Positions 1-7,697 of a stretch of DNA of 45,352 nt are shown piece after piece. The translations under genes and the position numbers were made by a program. Below the pieces are notes generated by a model. The model worked only from the letters and a program-made list of their open reading frames with translations. It did not search any database and was not told the origin of the DNA. Origin of the DNA: Hyphomicrobiales bacterium (GTDB taxonomy: Bacteria > Pseudomonadota > Alphaproteobacteria > Rhizobiales > Beijerinckiaceae). Positions within the stretch are counted from its first letter, which is position 1; every line of letters starts with the position of its first letter. The stretch spans positions 1 through 45,352 of the forward strand of contig SEEM01000025.1 in NCBI GenBank assembly GCA_004144595.1, given 5' to 3'.

Positions 1-290
1 GTATCGATCGGCTTGCCCGGGCCGATCATCGCCGTCCACCAGCCGCCCTTGCCGGTGATCGGGTTGCGGCTCGCGACGTACTGGTCGCCGGTCAGGGCGT
101 GGCAGACCAGGATGGCGTTGGACCGAGACGCGTTCAGCTCGCCATAAGTCTGGTAGGCGATCTGCCAGTGGTCGAGTACGACCCCGCAATCCATCAGCAG
201 TGGCGTATCGGAGCCGAAGCGCGCGACCGAACTGGAGGGCTCGTTCGCCTCCTTTTGCGGGTCCGCGAGGCTGGGGGAGGGATCGCTCAT
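1..290 (-). CDS. metX: Homoserine O-acetyltransferase, N-terminal part
   Basis: This is the first 96 codons of a gene that runs off the left edge of the window. The minus strand reads from an ATG at 290-288. The translation contains the segment [10 protein letters not shown] and then a G-G-W-W stretch, typical of the alpha/beta-hydrolase fold MetX family, which acetylates (or succinylates) homoserine from acyl-CoA in methionine synthesis in the cytoplasm. The catalytic Ser-Asp-His residues would lie outside the window. The gene is divergent from the chorismate mutase gene. I looked for a SAM-II riboswitch, often found before met genes in alphaproteobacteria, in the upstream 170 bases and did not find its conserved core. 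Whether the acyl donor is acetyl- or succinyl-CoA cannot be decided from this fragment. Confidence 0.85.
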   Translation of the reverse strand, partial: MSDPSPSLADPQKEANEPSSSVARFGSDTPLLMDCGVVLDHWQIAYQTYGELNASRSNAILVCHALTGDQYVASRNPITGKGGWWTAMIGPGKPID

Positions 291-460
291 TTCGTCCGCT
301 TTGACAGTGTGATTTGTCCTGCCGGTCCAGGCGTTCGGAAAATCGAACTCTAGCGATGCCGTGCGGAAGCGTCCCTGTCAACGCGGGACTGCGCAGCCGG
401 CTTTGCCAAGGCGCGGCGGGAGCGCTAAGGAGCGTGGCCTTGCCGGAAAGCGCGTTGCCC

Positions 461-1294
461 ATGACCGAAGCCGCCCCGACCTCCCTCGCCGATCTGCGTG
501 GTGAAATCGACCGCATCGACAGCGCGATGCACGCGCTGCTGATGGAGCGTTCGCAGGTCATCGAGACGCTGATCTCGATCAAGAAGACGCAGGCCTCCGG
601 CTCCGCCTTCCGTCCCGGCCGCGAGGCCGACATCATGAAGCGCCTCGCCCTGAGCCATAAGGGTCTGCTGCCGCTCGATACCGTCGAGAGCGTCTGGCGC
701 ATCATCATCGCGACCTTCACCTATGTGCAGGCGAATTATTCCGTGCATGCCGACACGTCCGGCGGCGATCCGGCGATGCGCGATTCCGCCCGCTTCCATT
801 TCGGCTTCACGGTGCCCTTCGTCACGCATGAGGACGCCCGCGCGGTCATTCGCGCTGTCGCCGAATCGGCCGGCGATCTCGGCATCTTCCGCATGGACCA
901 GGGCGCCAGCGCCGGCATCTGGTGGCGCGACCTGATCGGGGCCGACACGCCCAAGATCATCGCGCGGCTGCCCTTCGTCGAGCGGCCGAACCATCCCGCT
1001 GGCACGCCGGTCTATTGCATCGCCAAGCCGCTGGCCGATGCCGCGGTGCGCGAGATCGTGCTTTATGCCGCCCGGGTCGAGCGCTGGTCCGAGAGCCTGC
1101 GCCACGGCCTGGCCGAGCATCTGGCCGAGGTCTCGGCCTCGGCCGCCGACGGCTCGCATCTCTCGCTCCTGGTCGCGGCTTCCGGTGAGGTCGATCAGGC
1201 CGCGATCCGCCAGGCTCTCATGCCGGCGGGCTTAAGCGATTTCTCCGAAATCGGCAGCCACGCCGCCCGCTTCTCCGTCAAATCCGCCCGCTGA
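461..1294 (+). CDS. Chorismate mutase (AroQ class) with C-terminal extension
   Basis: This 277-residue protein begins with an AroQ-type helical chorismate mutase domain (about residues 8-95: [19 protein letters not shown], then I-K-K and R-P-x-R-E motifs), which turns chorismate into prephenate. The remaining ~180 residues form a second domain that I do not recognise; it lacks an obvious prephenate dehydratase signature (no T-R-F motif), so the protein is probably a mutase only. The ATG at 461 starts the recognisable domain, with GGAAAG at 445-450 as a possible ribosome site; an in-frame TTG at 440 has a better-placed AAGGAG (427-432), so the true start could be 21 bases upstream. It is followed 35 bases later by hisC and then tyrC, a grouping that supplies tyrosine and phenylalanine. 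Confidence 0.85.
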   Translation: MTEAAPTSLADLRGEIDRIDSAMHALLMERSQVIETLISIKKTQASGSAFRPGREADIMKRLALSHKGLLPLDTVESVWRIIIATFTYVQANYSVHADTSGGDPAMRDSARFHFGFTVPFVTHEDARAVIRAVAESAGDLGIFRMDQGASAGIWWRDLIGADTPKIIARLPFVERPNHPAGTPVYCIAKPLADAAVREIVLYAARVERWSESLRHGLAEHLAEVSASAADGSHLSLLVAASGEVDQAAIRQALMPAGLSDFSEIGSHAARFSVKSAR

Positions 1295-1329
1295 GCGGGC
1301 TCGCATCGCTTCCTGCAAGGTCAATCGTC

Positions 1330-2424
1330 ATGGCGACCCGTCCCGTCCCGCGTCCCGGCGTCCTCGATATCGAGGCCTATGTTCCCGGCAAATCTGCCGC
1401 GCCCGCCGGCGTGAAACTGCACAAGCTCTCCTCCAACGAAACCCCGCTCGGCCCGAGCCCCAGGGCGATCGCGGCCTTCGAGGGCCTCGCCGCCAAGCTG
1501 GAGCTTTATCCCGACGGCACCTCGACCAAGCTCAAGCAGGCGATCGCCGGCCGCTATGGCCTCGATCCCGCGCGCATCATCTGCGGCAACGGCTCGGATG
1601 AACTGCTGGAGCTCGTCACCAAGGCCTATCTCGGCGCGGGCGACGAGGGCATCTACAGCCAGTACGGCTTCCTCGTGTACCGCATCGCCATTCTCGCGAT
1701 GGGCGGCAAGCCGGTCATCGTGCCCGAAAAGAACTACACGGCCGATGTCGACGGCATCCTGGCGGCGGTGACGCCGAAGACGAAGATCGTCTTCCTCGCC
1801 AACCCCAACAATCCGACCGGCACCTATCTGCCCTTCGACGAGGTCAAGCGCCTGCAGGCCGGCCTGCCGTCGCATGTCCTGCTGGTGCTCGATGCGGCCT
1901 ATGCCGAATATGTCCGCCGCAACGACTACGCCTCCGGCATCGAGCTCGTCGCCGAGAGCGAGAATGTCGTGATGACCCGCACCTTCTCGAAGATCTATGG
2001 CCTTGCCAATCTGCGCATCGGCTGGATGTACGCCCCGGCCCATATCATCGATGCTCTCGAGCGCATCCGCGGCCCCTTCAACGTCAACGGCGCCGCGATC
2101 GAGGCCGGCGCCGCTGCCGTTGCCGACGAGGCGCACGTCGCCGCCGCGCTTGAGCACAACGAAAAGTGGCTGGCCTGGACGACGGCAGAGTTGGAGAAGC
2201 TCGGCCTGACGGTCACCCCGTCGGTCGGCAACTTCGTGCTGATCCATTTCTCCATGACGCCTGGCAAGACCGCCAGGGATGCCGACGCCTTCCTGACCCA
2301 GCGCGGCCTTATCCTGCGCGCGGTCGGCGGCTATGGCCTGCCGGATGCGTTGCGCATGACCATCGGCACCGAGGAGGCGAACCGCCTCGTCGTCGCTGCG
2401 CTCGCCGATTTCCTCAAGGCGTGA
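1330..2424 (+). CDS. hisC: Histidinol-phosphate / aromatic aminotransferase
   Basis: This is a 364-residue class I/II PLP-dependent aminotransferase of the HisC family. Visible landmarks are [11 protein letters not shown] near the N terminus, the [10 protein letters not shown] substrate/PLP segment, NPNNPTGTY at about residue 158, DAAYAEY, and [15 protein letters not shown] with the PLP-binding lysine at residue 221. HisC enzymes convert imidazole acetol phosphate plus glutamate to histidinol phosphate. Many alphaproteobacterial copies placed beside tyrC and chorismate mutase also transaminate prephenate or phenylpyruvates, and the neighbours here favour an aromatic role; the substrate is an inference. 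The stop overlaps a possible GTG start of tyrC, indicating translational coupling. Confidence 0.93.
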   Translation: MATRPVPRPGVLDIEAYVPGKSAAPAGVKLHKLSSNETPLGPSPRAIAAFEGLAAKLELYPDGTSTKLKQAIAGRYGLDPARIICGNGSDELLELVTKAYLGAGDEGIYSQYGFLVYRIAILAMGGKPVIVPEKNYTADVDGILAAVTPKTKIVFLANPNNPTGTYLPFDEVKRLQAGLPSHVLLVLDAAYAEYVRRNDYASGIELVAESENVVMTRTFSKIYGLANLRIGWMYAPAHIIDALERIRGPFNVNGAAIEAGAAAVADEAHVAAALEHNEKWLAWTTAELEKLGLTVTPSVGNFVLIHFSMTPGKTARDADAFLTQRGLILRAVGGYGLPDALRMTIGTEEANRLVVAALADFLKA

Positions 2425-2429
2425 CCGAG

Positions 2430-3368
2430 ATGGCGGAAAGCTTCGCGCCGCGCCGGCCCACACCGGTTTTCGCCCGCCTCGCCATCATCGGCATCGGGCT
2501 GATCGGCTCCTCGATTGCGCGCGCGGCGAAGGAGCTGAACCTCGCCGGCACGATCGTGCTGGCCGATCGCGACGAGGCCGTCCGCAAGCGGGCGCGCGAA
2601 CTCGGTCTCGGCCATGTCGTTGCAGAGACGGCGGCTGAGGCGGCCCGCGACGCCGATCACATCATCTTCTGCGTACCTGTTGGCGCCTGCGGCGAGGTTG
2701 CGGCCGAGATCGCCTCAGCGCTGAAGCCCGGCGCGATCGTCTCCGATGTCGGCTCGGTCAAGGGATCGGTGGTCGACGCCGTCCTGCCGCATCTGCCGGA
2801 GGGCGTCGCCTTCGTGCCGGCCCATCCCGTGGCAGGCACCGAGAATTCCGGACCCGATGCCGGCTTCCCCAGCCTGTTCCTCAACCGCTGGTGCATCCTG
2901 ACGCCGCCCGAGGGCACGGATACGGCTGCCGTCGCAAAAACCCGCCAGTTCTGGGAGGGCATGGGCGCGCTGGTCGAGGTGATGAGCGCGCATCACCATG
3001 ACCTCGTGCTCGCCGTCACAAGCCACCTGCCGCATCTCATCGCCTACACTATCGTCGGCACGGCCGAGGACCTGGAAGCGGTGACGCAGTCCGAAGTGAT
3101 CAAGTTCTCGGCCGGCGGCTTCCGCGACTTCACCCGCATCGCGGCCTCCGATCCGACGATGTGGCGCGACGTCTTCCTGCACAACAAGGAAGCGGTGCTG
3201 GAGATGCTCGGCCGCTTCAACGAGGATCTCGCTCTGCTGACCCGCGCCATCCGCTATGGCGACGGCGAGACCCTGCATAAGCACTTCACCCGCACCCGCG
3301 CCATCCGCCGCGGCATCGTCGCGCTCGGCCAGGAGAAGCCGGAGACGGAGAAGCTGCGCAAGGACTGA
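2430..3368 (+). CDS. tyrC: Prephenate / arogenate (cyclohexadienyl) dehydrogenase
   Basis: This is a 312-residue TyrA-family dehydrogenase. An N-terminal Rossmann motif GIGLIGSS (residues 21-28) binds NAD(P); further in are SVKGS, HPVAGTENSG, a typical substrate-pocket stretch, and the segment VTSHLPHLIAY that marks the helical dimerisation domain. It oxidatively decarboxylates prephenate to 4-hydroxyphenylpyruvate and/or arogenate to tyrosine. There is no fused ACT or chorismate mutase domain, so feedback control through an ACT domain is not expected. The ATG at 2430 was chosen; a GTG at 2421 overlaps the hisC stop by four bases (GTGA) and would add three residues. With the two genes upstream it forms a small aromatic amino acid operon. 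Confidence 0.92.
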   Translation: MAESFAPRRPTPVFARLAIIGIGLIGSSIARAAKELNLAGTIVLADRDEAVRKRARELGLGHVVAETAAEAARDADHIIFCVPVGACGEVAAEIASALKPGAIVSDVGSVKGSVVDAVLPHLPEGVAFVPAHPVAGTENSGPDAGFPSLFLNRWCILTPPEGTDTAAVAKTRQFWEGMGALVEVMSAHHHDLVLAVTSHLPHLIAYTIVGTAEDLEAVTQSEVIKFSAGGFRDFTRIAASDPTMWRDVFLHNKEAVLEMLGRFNEDLALLTRAIRYGDGETLHKHFTRTRAIRRGIVALGQEKPETEKLRKD

Positions 3369-3419
3369 GGGGAGCTGTGCAAAGCCCGGCCGGGGCGGTA
3401 CGCATGACACGAGTTTGGC

Positions 3420-3448
3420 TTGCCAAGCCAACCGCCTGCTGGTACAGC
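3420..3448 (+). promoter_or_regulatory. Candidate promoter of tRNA-Thr
   Basis: TTGCCA at 3420-3425 and TACAGC at 3443-3448 are 17 bases apart and would start transcription a few bases before the tRNA at 3459. The -35 lies inside a 7-bp inverted repeat (TTGGCTT at 3415-3421 and AAGCCAA at 3425-3431). The -10 is weak, so this is a suggestion only. Confidence 0.35.
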
Positions 3449-3458
3449 GCCACCCGTT

Positions 3459-3534
3459 GCCGCTTTAGCTCAGCTGGTAGAGCACCTCATTCGTAATGAG
3501 GGGGTCGGGGGTTCGAATCCCTCAAGCGGCACCA
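3459..3534 (+). tRNA. tRNA-Thr (anticodon CGT)
   Basis: This is a 76-base tRNA with the CCA end encoded in the DNA. The acceptor stem GCCGCTT pairs fully with AAGCGGC. The anticodon stem CCTCA/TGAGG encloses the loop TTCGTAA, so the anticodon is CGT, reading the threonine codon ACG. The T loop is TTCGAAT and the D arm has the usual GCTCAGCTGGTAGAGC form. It lies in the gap between tyrC and the convergent anti-sigma gene. ACG is a frequent threonine codon in GC-rich genomes. Confidence 0.97.
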
Positions 3535-3596
3535 CTTCCCCTCCCGCCATTTCCCGTCGATTTGCTCGCGATCTCGTCGCGGCCGGCCCGCGCTTT

Positions 3597-4319
3597 CTAA
3601 AGGCGCCGCGCGGTCAGGCCTTTGGCGACGATGGGCCCCGTGGGACGTCCCGTCGGAGAGCCCGATGCCGGTTCCACCGTGATCTCGAAGAGCTGGTCGG
3701 CGCCCAGCGGCAGGTTATCCAGCCGCAGCGGAACGGCGCGCGCGCGATCGATCAGCCCGACCGAGCGCGGGCCGGCAGCCCGGTCCCATAAAGTCCAGAT
3801 TTGGAGGGCGCGGCCCTGCGGCACCGCGATGTCCTGAAGCGGCAGCAACTCGACATGCCCGTCGGCAAAGGTATTCACCACCGCGGCGGCGATATTGGTA
3901 TCCGTCAGCAGGACGGCGACCATCAGGGGCTGGCGGCGCGCACGATCGAGGGCGCCGACCAGTCCGACCGCGAGCAGGATTGCCGCGGCTGCACCTGCAA
4001 GGGCGGCACCGCGCCAGAGCGGGAGATTGTTCCACCATTGCGCCAGCCGGCTTTGAAGTCCCGGCCGGCGGACCGCGCTTCGGCGCGGAGAGGTTGCTTC
4101 AGCGAGCCCGCTCTCGATGCGCTGCCAGAGTCCCGGCGATGGTTCGGCCGGCTGCGCGGTGGCGTCGATGGGTGCCAGCCTCGTCTGCCAGCGTGCGACC
4201 GCGCCATGCAGCGCGGCGTCATCCGTCATTTGCCGCTCGAACGACGCCTTCTCGGCCCCGTCCAGCAGGCCCAGAACATATTCTCCGGCAAGGATCTCGC
4301 GGTCAGGTTCCAGCGTCAT
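3597..4319 (-). CDS. Anti-sigma factor, RskA/anti-sigma-K type
   Basis: This 240-residue protein is the second gene of a two-gene operon with the ECF sigma factor; its ATG overlaps the sigma stop codon in an ATGA arrangement (4316-4319). The N-terminal ~75 residues (LAGEYVLGLLDGAEKASFERQ) look like the cytoplasmic sigma-binding part of RskA-type anti-sigma factors. A single hydrophobic span (about residues 107-126, rich in Ala, Leu and Val) would cross the inner membrane. The rest is an extracytoplasmic RskA-like domain with the QIWTLWD and GLIDRAR segments usual for this family. It should hold the sigma factor inactive at the membrane until a periplasmic signal arrives; the signal cannot be read from sequence. 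Confidence 0.85.
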   Translation of the reverse strand: MTLEPDREILAGEYVLGLLDGAEKASFERQMTDDAALHGAVARWQTRLAPIDATAQPAEPSPGLWQRIESGLAEATSPRRSAVRRPGLQSRLAQWWNNLPLWRGAALAGAAAAILLAVGLVGALDRARRQPLMVAVLLTDTNIAAAVVNTFADGHVELLPLQDIAVPQGRALQIWTLWDRAAGPRSVGLIDRARAVPLRLDNLPLGADQLFEITVEPASGSPTGRPTGPIVAKGLTARRL

Positions 4320-4876
4320 CCCAGGCACTCCTTGAGCGCGATCAGAGATCGGCGGATCCACGACTTCACCGTGCCGAGCGGCATGCCGAGCCGGCCGGCG
4401 ATTTCGCCATGGCTCAGTCCCTGCGCGAATGCGAGCAGCACCATGTTCCGACGCGGCACAGGCAGGGTTTCCAGGCAGCCGCGCAGCGCCTTGGCGTCTG
4501 ATAGCTTCGCCATCACCGTCTCGGGGTCGTCCTCTTCGCTGGCCGCTTCGACGGCGATCGGGTTTTCGTCAGTCTCGACGCGCCGCTCGTCGCGCAGGAT
4601 CGAGAGCGAGCGGTTGCGCAGGATGGCGTAGATCCAGGTCAGGCCCGAGCCGCGCTGCGGGTCGAAACGGGCCGCATGTCGCCAGATCAGGATGAAACTG
4701 TCCTGCACCGCTTCCTCCGACAGGGCGCGACGCCGCAGAATGCGCTGCGCCACACCGATCATACGCGGGCACTCCTGGTCGTAGATGCGCCGGAGTGCGT
4801 TTTTATCGCCGCCGGCGCAGGCTGCCAGCGCCTGCTCGATATCTGCCCCTTGCGATTGCGCGGCTTTGGCGGCCAT
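4316..4876 (-). CDS. ECF RNA polymerase sigma factor (SigK-like)
   Basis: This is a 186-residue extracytoplasmic-function sigma factor with two regions only. Region 2 (about residues 25-95) includes the EEAVQDSFILIWRHAARFDP stretch that melts the -10 element. Region 4 (about 130-183) has the helix-turn-helix LSHGEIAGRLGMPLGTVKSWIRRSL, which reads the -35 element. The start ATG at 4876-4874 is preceded by AGGGA at good spacing. The anti-sigma gene overlaps its stop. A matching promoter motif lies upstream on both strands, so the factor probably drives its own operon and the divergent DUF4394 gene. The pairing of this sigma type with an RskA-like anti-sigma is well established; the regulon is inferred. 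Confidence 0.93.
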   Translation of the reverse strand: MAAKAAQSQGADIEQALAACAGGDKNALRRIYDQECPRMIGVAQRILRRRALSEEAVQDSFILIWRHAARFDPQRGSGLTWIYAILRNRSLSILRDERRVETDENPIAVEAASEEDDPETVMAKLSDAKALRGCLETLPVPRRNMVLLAFAQGLSHGEIAGRLGMPLGTVKSWIRRSLIALKECLG

Positions 4877-4921
4877 GCGGTATCCCTAGTTCGGCCGGCC
4901 CGGTTGGACCGCAGGACGGAA

Positions 4922-4950
4922 GAATACGTGGTCTTGGCTCGGTTGGATGC
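4922..4950 (-). promoter_or_regulatory. Candidate ECF promoter of the sigma/anti-sigma operon
   Basis: On the minus strand GCATCC (4950-4945) is followed after 17 bases by GTATTC (4927-4922). The same GCATCCAA-N15-[GC]TAT[TC]C pattern, with identical spacing, occurs on the plus strand at 4977-5005. The predicted start would give a leader of about 40 bases before the sigma ATG at 4876. Confidence 0.55.
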
Positions 4951-4976
4951 ACCCTGCCGGCTTTATTTTTTCGAGC

Positions 4977-5005
4977 GCATCCAATGCCTTGTCTGGTGGC
5001 TATCC
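4977..5005 (+). promoter_or_regulatory. Candidate ECF promoter of the DUF4394 gene
   Basis: GCATCC at 4977-4982 is followed after 17 bases by CTATCC at 5000-5005. The first eight bases GCATCCAA are identical to the minus-strand motif and the spacing is the same. A leader of roughly 50 bases before the ATG at 5065 is predicted. The -35 resembles the CCATCC form reported for mycobacterial SigK, which fits the SigK/RskA character of the linked genes. Confidence 0.55.
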
Positions 5006-5064
5006 GGCATGAGCGTCGCCAGTGGAGATCCATGCGGCGGCGCCAGACAAAACCGGAGGACAAG

Positions 5065-5847
5065 ATGACCAAGACGATCCGTTTCGCCCTCGTCGTTTCC
5101 ACTTTTCTCGGCAGCGGTTTCGCCGCGCAGGCTGCCATGCTCGCCGCGCTGACCGGCGATGACACGCTCACCATGGTCGACACCGCGACCCTCAAGGCCG
5201 GCAAGCAGATGAAGGTCACCGGCATTGCCGGCAAGATTGCCGGCATCGATGTCAGGCCGGCCGACGGCATGCTGTACGCACTCGGCGTCGACGGCACGAT
5301 CTATACCGTCGACAAGGCTGGCAAGGCGACGATGAAATCCAAGATGGACACCGTGCTGTCGGCCGGTGCGATGGCCACCGTCGATTTCAACCCGGCTGCC
5401 GACCGGCTCCGCGTGATCGGCTCGGACGGCACCAACCTGCGGGTCAATGTCGATGACGGCAAGACAACGGTCGACGGCAAGCTGAAATTCGCCGAGACGG
5501 ACATGCACAAGGGCGAAGCGCCGATGATCGTGGCCGGCGCCTATACCAACTCCGTCAAGGGCACCAAGGAGACGGCGCTCTACGATATCGACGGCAAGAT
5601 CGGCGGCCTGATCAAGCAGGCGCCGCCCAATGACGGCGTCCTCGGCGCTGTCGGCAAGCTCGGGGTCATGCCTAAGGCCATCGCTTTCGATATCGAGACT
5701 GGCGCCGACGGTTCCAACACCGGATGGCTGCTCGCCGACGGCGCGCTTCACAAGGTCGATCTCGCGACCGGCAAGGCCACGTCTATGGGCAAGGTCGCGG
5801 GGCTTGGTGCCGCGGCGAGGGATATTGCCGTCCTGCCTGCGATGTAG
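5065..5847 (+). CDS. Secreted DUF4394-domain protein
   Basis: This 260-residue protein has a cleavable signal peptide (about residues 1-24, ending near AAQA) and should reach the periplasm or outside. The mature part fits the DUF4394 family: repeated blades such as LTGDDTLTMVDTATL, DVRPADGMLYALGVDGTIYTVD and DFNPAADRLRVIGSDGTNLRVN suggest a beta-propeller-like fold. Its biochemical function is unknown. The start ATG at 5065 has GGAGGA five bases upstream. It is divergent from the ECF sigma operon and shares its promoter motif, so it is probably a direct target of that sigma factor and may be part of a cell-envelope or oxidative stress response; this is inference. A clear terminator follows at 5945. 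Confidence 0.85.
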   Translation: MTKTIRFALVVSTFLGSGFAAQAAMLAALTGDDTLTMVDTATLKAGKQMKVTGIAGKIAGIDVRPADGMLYALGVDGTIYTVDKAGKATMKSKMDTVLSAGAMATVDFNPAADRLRVIGSDGTNLRVNVDDGKTTVDGKLKFAETDMHKGEAPMIVAGAYTNSVKGTKETALYDIDGKIGGLIKQAPPNDGVLGAVGKLGVMPKAIAFDIETGADGSNTGWLLADGALHKVDLATGKATSMGKVAGLGAAARDIAVLPAM

Positions 5848-5944
5848 GTTCGTCCCGAGGACCGAGACGCCGGCTTTCGACGGGCGTCTCGGTTGCTGCA
5901 CGCCACCCATGCCGGGTGCTCACGCCCTTCTCGCGTCACATGCC

Positions 5945-5971
5945 AAGCCGCCCCGCAAGGGCGGCTTTTTT
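5945..5971 (+). terminator. Rho-independent terminator after the DUF4394 gene
   Basis: AAGCCGCCC and GGGCGGCTT form a 9-bp stem around a short loop, followed by a run of six T. It lies about 100 bases after the stop codon of the DUF4394 gene and separates it from the urea/urease block. Confidence 0.9.
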
Positions 5972-6076
5972 GTTCGCCGCCTCCCGCCGGAGCGCTCCTG
6001 ACGTTTCGGCCTGCCTATCTGGCTGACCCAAAGTCTTAACCTATTCGCCTAATATCGCGCCAAATGTTTTTCACGG

Positions 6077-6100
6077 GCTCATTTTGTCTAATAAATGAGC
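6077..6100. repeat. Inverted repeat in the urtA upstream region
   Basis: GCTCATTT (6077-6084) and AAATGAGC (6093-6100) form a perfect 8-bp inverted repeat with an 8-base spacer. It lies about 110 bases upstream of the sigma-54 promoter, the usual distance for an activator or IHF-like protein, but it does not match the NtrC consensus. The rest of the 450-base gap between the DUF4394 gene and urtA holds only the terminator and the sigma-54 site; I see no gene there. Confidence 0.4.
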
Positions 6101-6206
6101 GAAATCGCGTCGTGGTGCTGGGCCTGTGCAGTGATCGAGCGCCGGATGACGTAGCGCAACCCTGGAAAACCGCCATCCGGCCGCGAGAACCGACACCGCC
6201 GATGTG

Positions 6207-6222
6207 TTGGCACATCGCTTGC
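6207..6222 (+). promoter_or_regulatory. Sigma-54 promoter of the urea uptake/urease block
   Basis: TTGGCAC-ATCGC-TTGC matches the sigma-54 -24/-12 consensus with the invariant GG and GC at the correct 10-base distance. Transcription would start near 6235, about 60 bases before urtA. Sigma-54 promoters need an enhancer-binding activator; NtrC under nitrogen limitation is the expected one for urea genes, although I could not identify a convincing NtrC palindrome upstream. Confidence 0.8.
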
Positions 6223-6299
6223 GAAGCTCGGGGTCATGGGCCCCGCGGCCCGTCGGTGCCGAGGGGCGCCGTCAGCAACATTCCTTCGGGGAGATGGCC

Positions 6300-7589
6300 G
6301 TGAACAGCAACCGTCGCGAATTTCTCGGCACCGCTCTGGCCGGTGCCGCTTTCCTCGGATCGTCCCAACTGCCGGCGGTAGCGCAGCAGGAGACCATCAA
6401 GGTCGGCATCCTTCACTCACTCTCGGGCACGATGGCGATCTCCGAGACGACGCTGAAGGACGTCATGCTGATGCTCATCGAGGAGCAGAACAAGAAGGGC
6501 GGTCTTCTCGGCAAGAAGCTCGAGGCCGTCGTCGTCGACCCCGCGTCGAACTGGCCGCTCTTCGCCGAGAAGGCGCGCGAGCTGATCACCAAGGACAAGG
6601 TCGCGGCCACCTTCGGCTGCTGGACCTCGGTCTCGCGCAAATCGGTGCTGCCGGTCTTCAAGGAGCTCAACAACATCCTGTTCTACCCCGTCCAGTACGA
6701 GGGTGAGGAAAGCGAGCGCAACGTCTTCTACACCGGCGCCGCCCCGAACCAGCAGGCGATCCCCGCGGTCGATTATCTCGCCAAGGACGAAAAGGTCGAG
6801 CGCTGGGTGCTGGCCGGCACCGACTATGTCTATCCGCGCACGACCAACAAGATTCTCGAGGCCTATCTGAAGTCCAAGGGCGTGAAGCCGGAGGACATCA
6901 TGATCAATTACACGCCCTTCGGCCATTCCGACTGGCAGACCATCGTATCGGACATCAAGAAATTCGGCTCTGCCGGCAAGAAGACGGCGGTGGTCTCGAC
7001 CATCAACGGCGACGCCAACGTGCCGTTCTACAAGGAACTCGGAAACCAGGGCATCAAGGCGACCGATATTCCGGTCGTGGCCTTCTCGGTCGGTGAGGAA
7101 GAACTCGCCGGCATCGACACCAAGCCGCTCGTCGGCCATATCGCTGCCTGGAACTACTTCGAGTCGATCAAGACGCCGGAGAACGAGGCCTTCATCAAGC
7201 AGTGGCAGGCCTACAAGAAGAACCCCAAGGCCGTCACCAACGACCCGATGGAAGCCCATGTCATCGGTTTTGCCATGTGGGTGAAGGCGGTCGAGAAAGT
7301 GAAGTCGACCGATCCGGACAAGGTCATCGACGCGCTGCCGGGCATCGAGGCGCCCAACCTGACCGGCGGCATCTCGAAAATGCTTCCGAACCACCACATC
7401 ACCAAGCCGGTCTTCATCGGCGAGATCAAGGAAAACGGCCAGTTCGACGTGGTCTGGAAGACCGCCGGCCTCGTCCCGGGCGACGCCTGGTCGAAGGAAC
7501 TCGACGGCTCCAAGGACCTGATCGGCGACTGGGTCGAGAAGAAATGCGGCAATTTCAACGTCAAGACCGGCAAGTGCGGCGCCGTCTGA
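6300..7589 (+). CDS. urtA: Urea ABC transporter, substrate-binding protein
   Basis: UrtA is the periplasmic urea receptor of the UrtABCDE importer. The 429-residue product starts with a twin-arginine-like signal (N-R-R-E-F-L then a hydrophobic stretch ending at AVAQQ), as in many UrtA proteins, so it is probably exported folded by Tat. The mature domain has the type-1 periplasmic binding fold of the branched-chain amino acid family, and the segment LFYPVQYEGEE is diagnostic for urea/short-amide binders. A GTG at 6300 is chosen because GGAG at 6290-6293 is six bases away; the ATG at 6294 directly abuts it and would add two residues. A stable hairpin between urtA and urtB probably lets the receptor be made in excess. 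Confidence 0.95.
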   Translation: MNSNRREFLGTALAGAAFLGSSQLPAVAQQETIKVGILHSLSGTMAISETTLKDVMLMLIEEQNKKGGLLGKKLEAVVVDPASNWPLFAEKARELITKDKVAATFGCWTSVSRKSVLPVFKELNNILFYPVQYEGEESERNVFYTGAAPNQQAIPAVDYLAKDEKVERWVLAGTDYVYPRTTNKILEAYLKSKGVKPEDIMINYTPFGHSDWQTIVSDIKKFGSAGKKTAVVSTINGDANVPFYKELGNQGIKATDIPVVAFSVGEEELAGIDTKPLVGHIAAWNYFESIKTPENEAFIKQWQAYKKNPKAVTNDPMEAHVIGFAMWVKAVEKVKSTDPDKVIDALPGIEAPNLTGGISKMLPNHHITKPVFIGEIKENGQFDVVWKTAGLVPGDAWSKELDGSKDLIGDWVEKKCGNFNVKTGKCGAV

Positions 7590-7605
7590 GATCGTGAGGG
7601 GGGAC

Positions 7606-7634
7606 GGGCGGCACGGGAAACATCCCGGCCGCCC
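7606..7634 (+). other. Intercistronic hairpin between urtA and urtB
   Basis: GGGCGGC (7606-7612) pairs with GCCGCCC (7628-7634), and inside it CGGG (7614-7617) pairs with CCCG (7624-7627), leaving one bulged A and a six-base loop. There is no T run, so it is more likely an RNA-stability or partial attenuation element than a terminator. Such hairpins commonly follow binding-protein genes in importer operons. Confidence 0.6.
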
Positions 7635-7697
7635 TCCATTCGCCGCCTCGTGACCCGGCTTTCCAGGCAATCACCAATCGAAATGTGAACCGGATCG

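Noticed and set aside
291..460. Possible SAM-II riboswitch before metX
   Set aside because: The minus-strand leader lacks the conserved SAM-II core and pseudoknot pairing; only a short similar string was found.
6105..6145. NtrC-type enhancer before the sigma-54 promoter
   Set aside because: Half-like strings GGTGC and TGTGCA are present but in the same orientation, so they do not form the NtrC palindrome.
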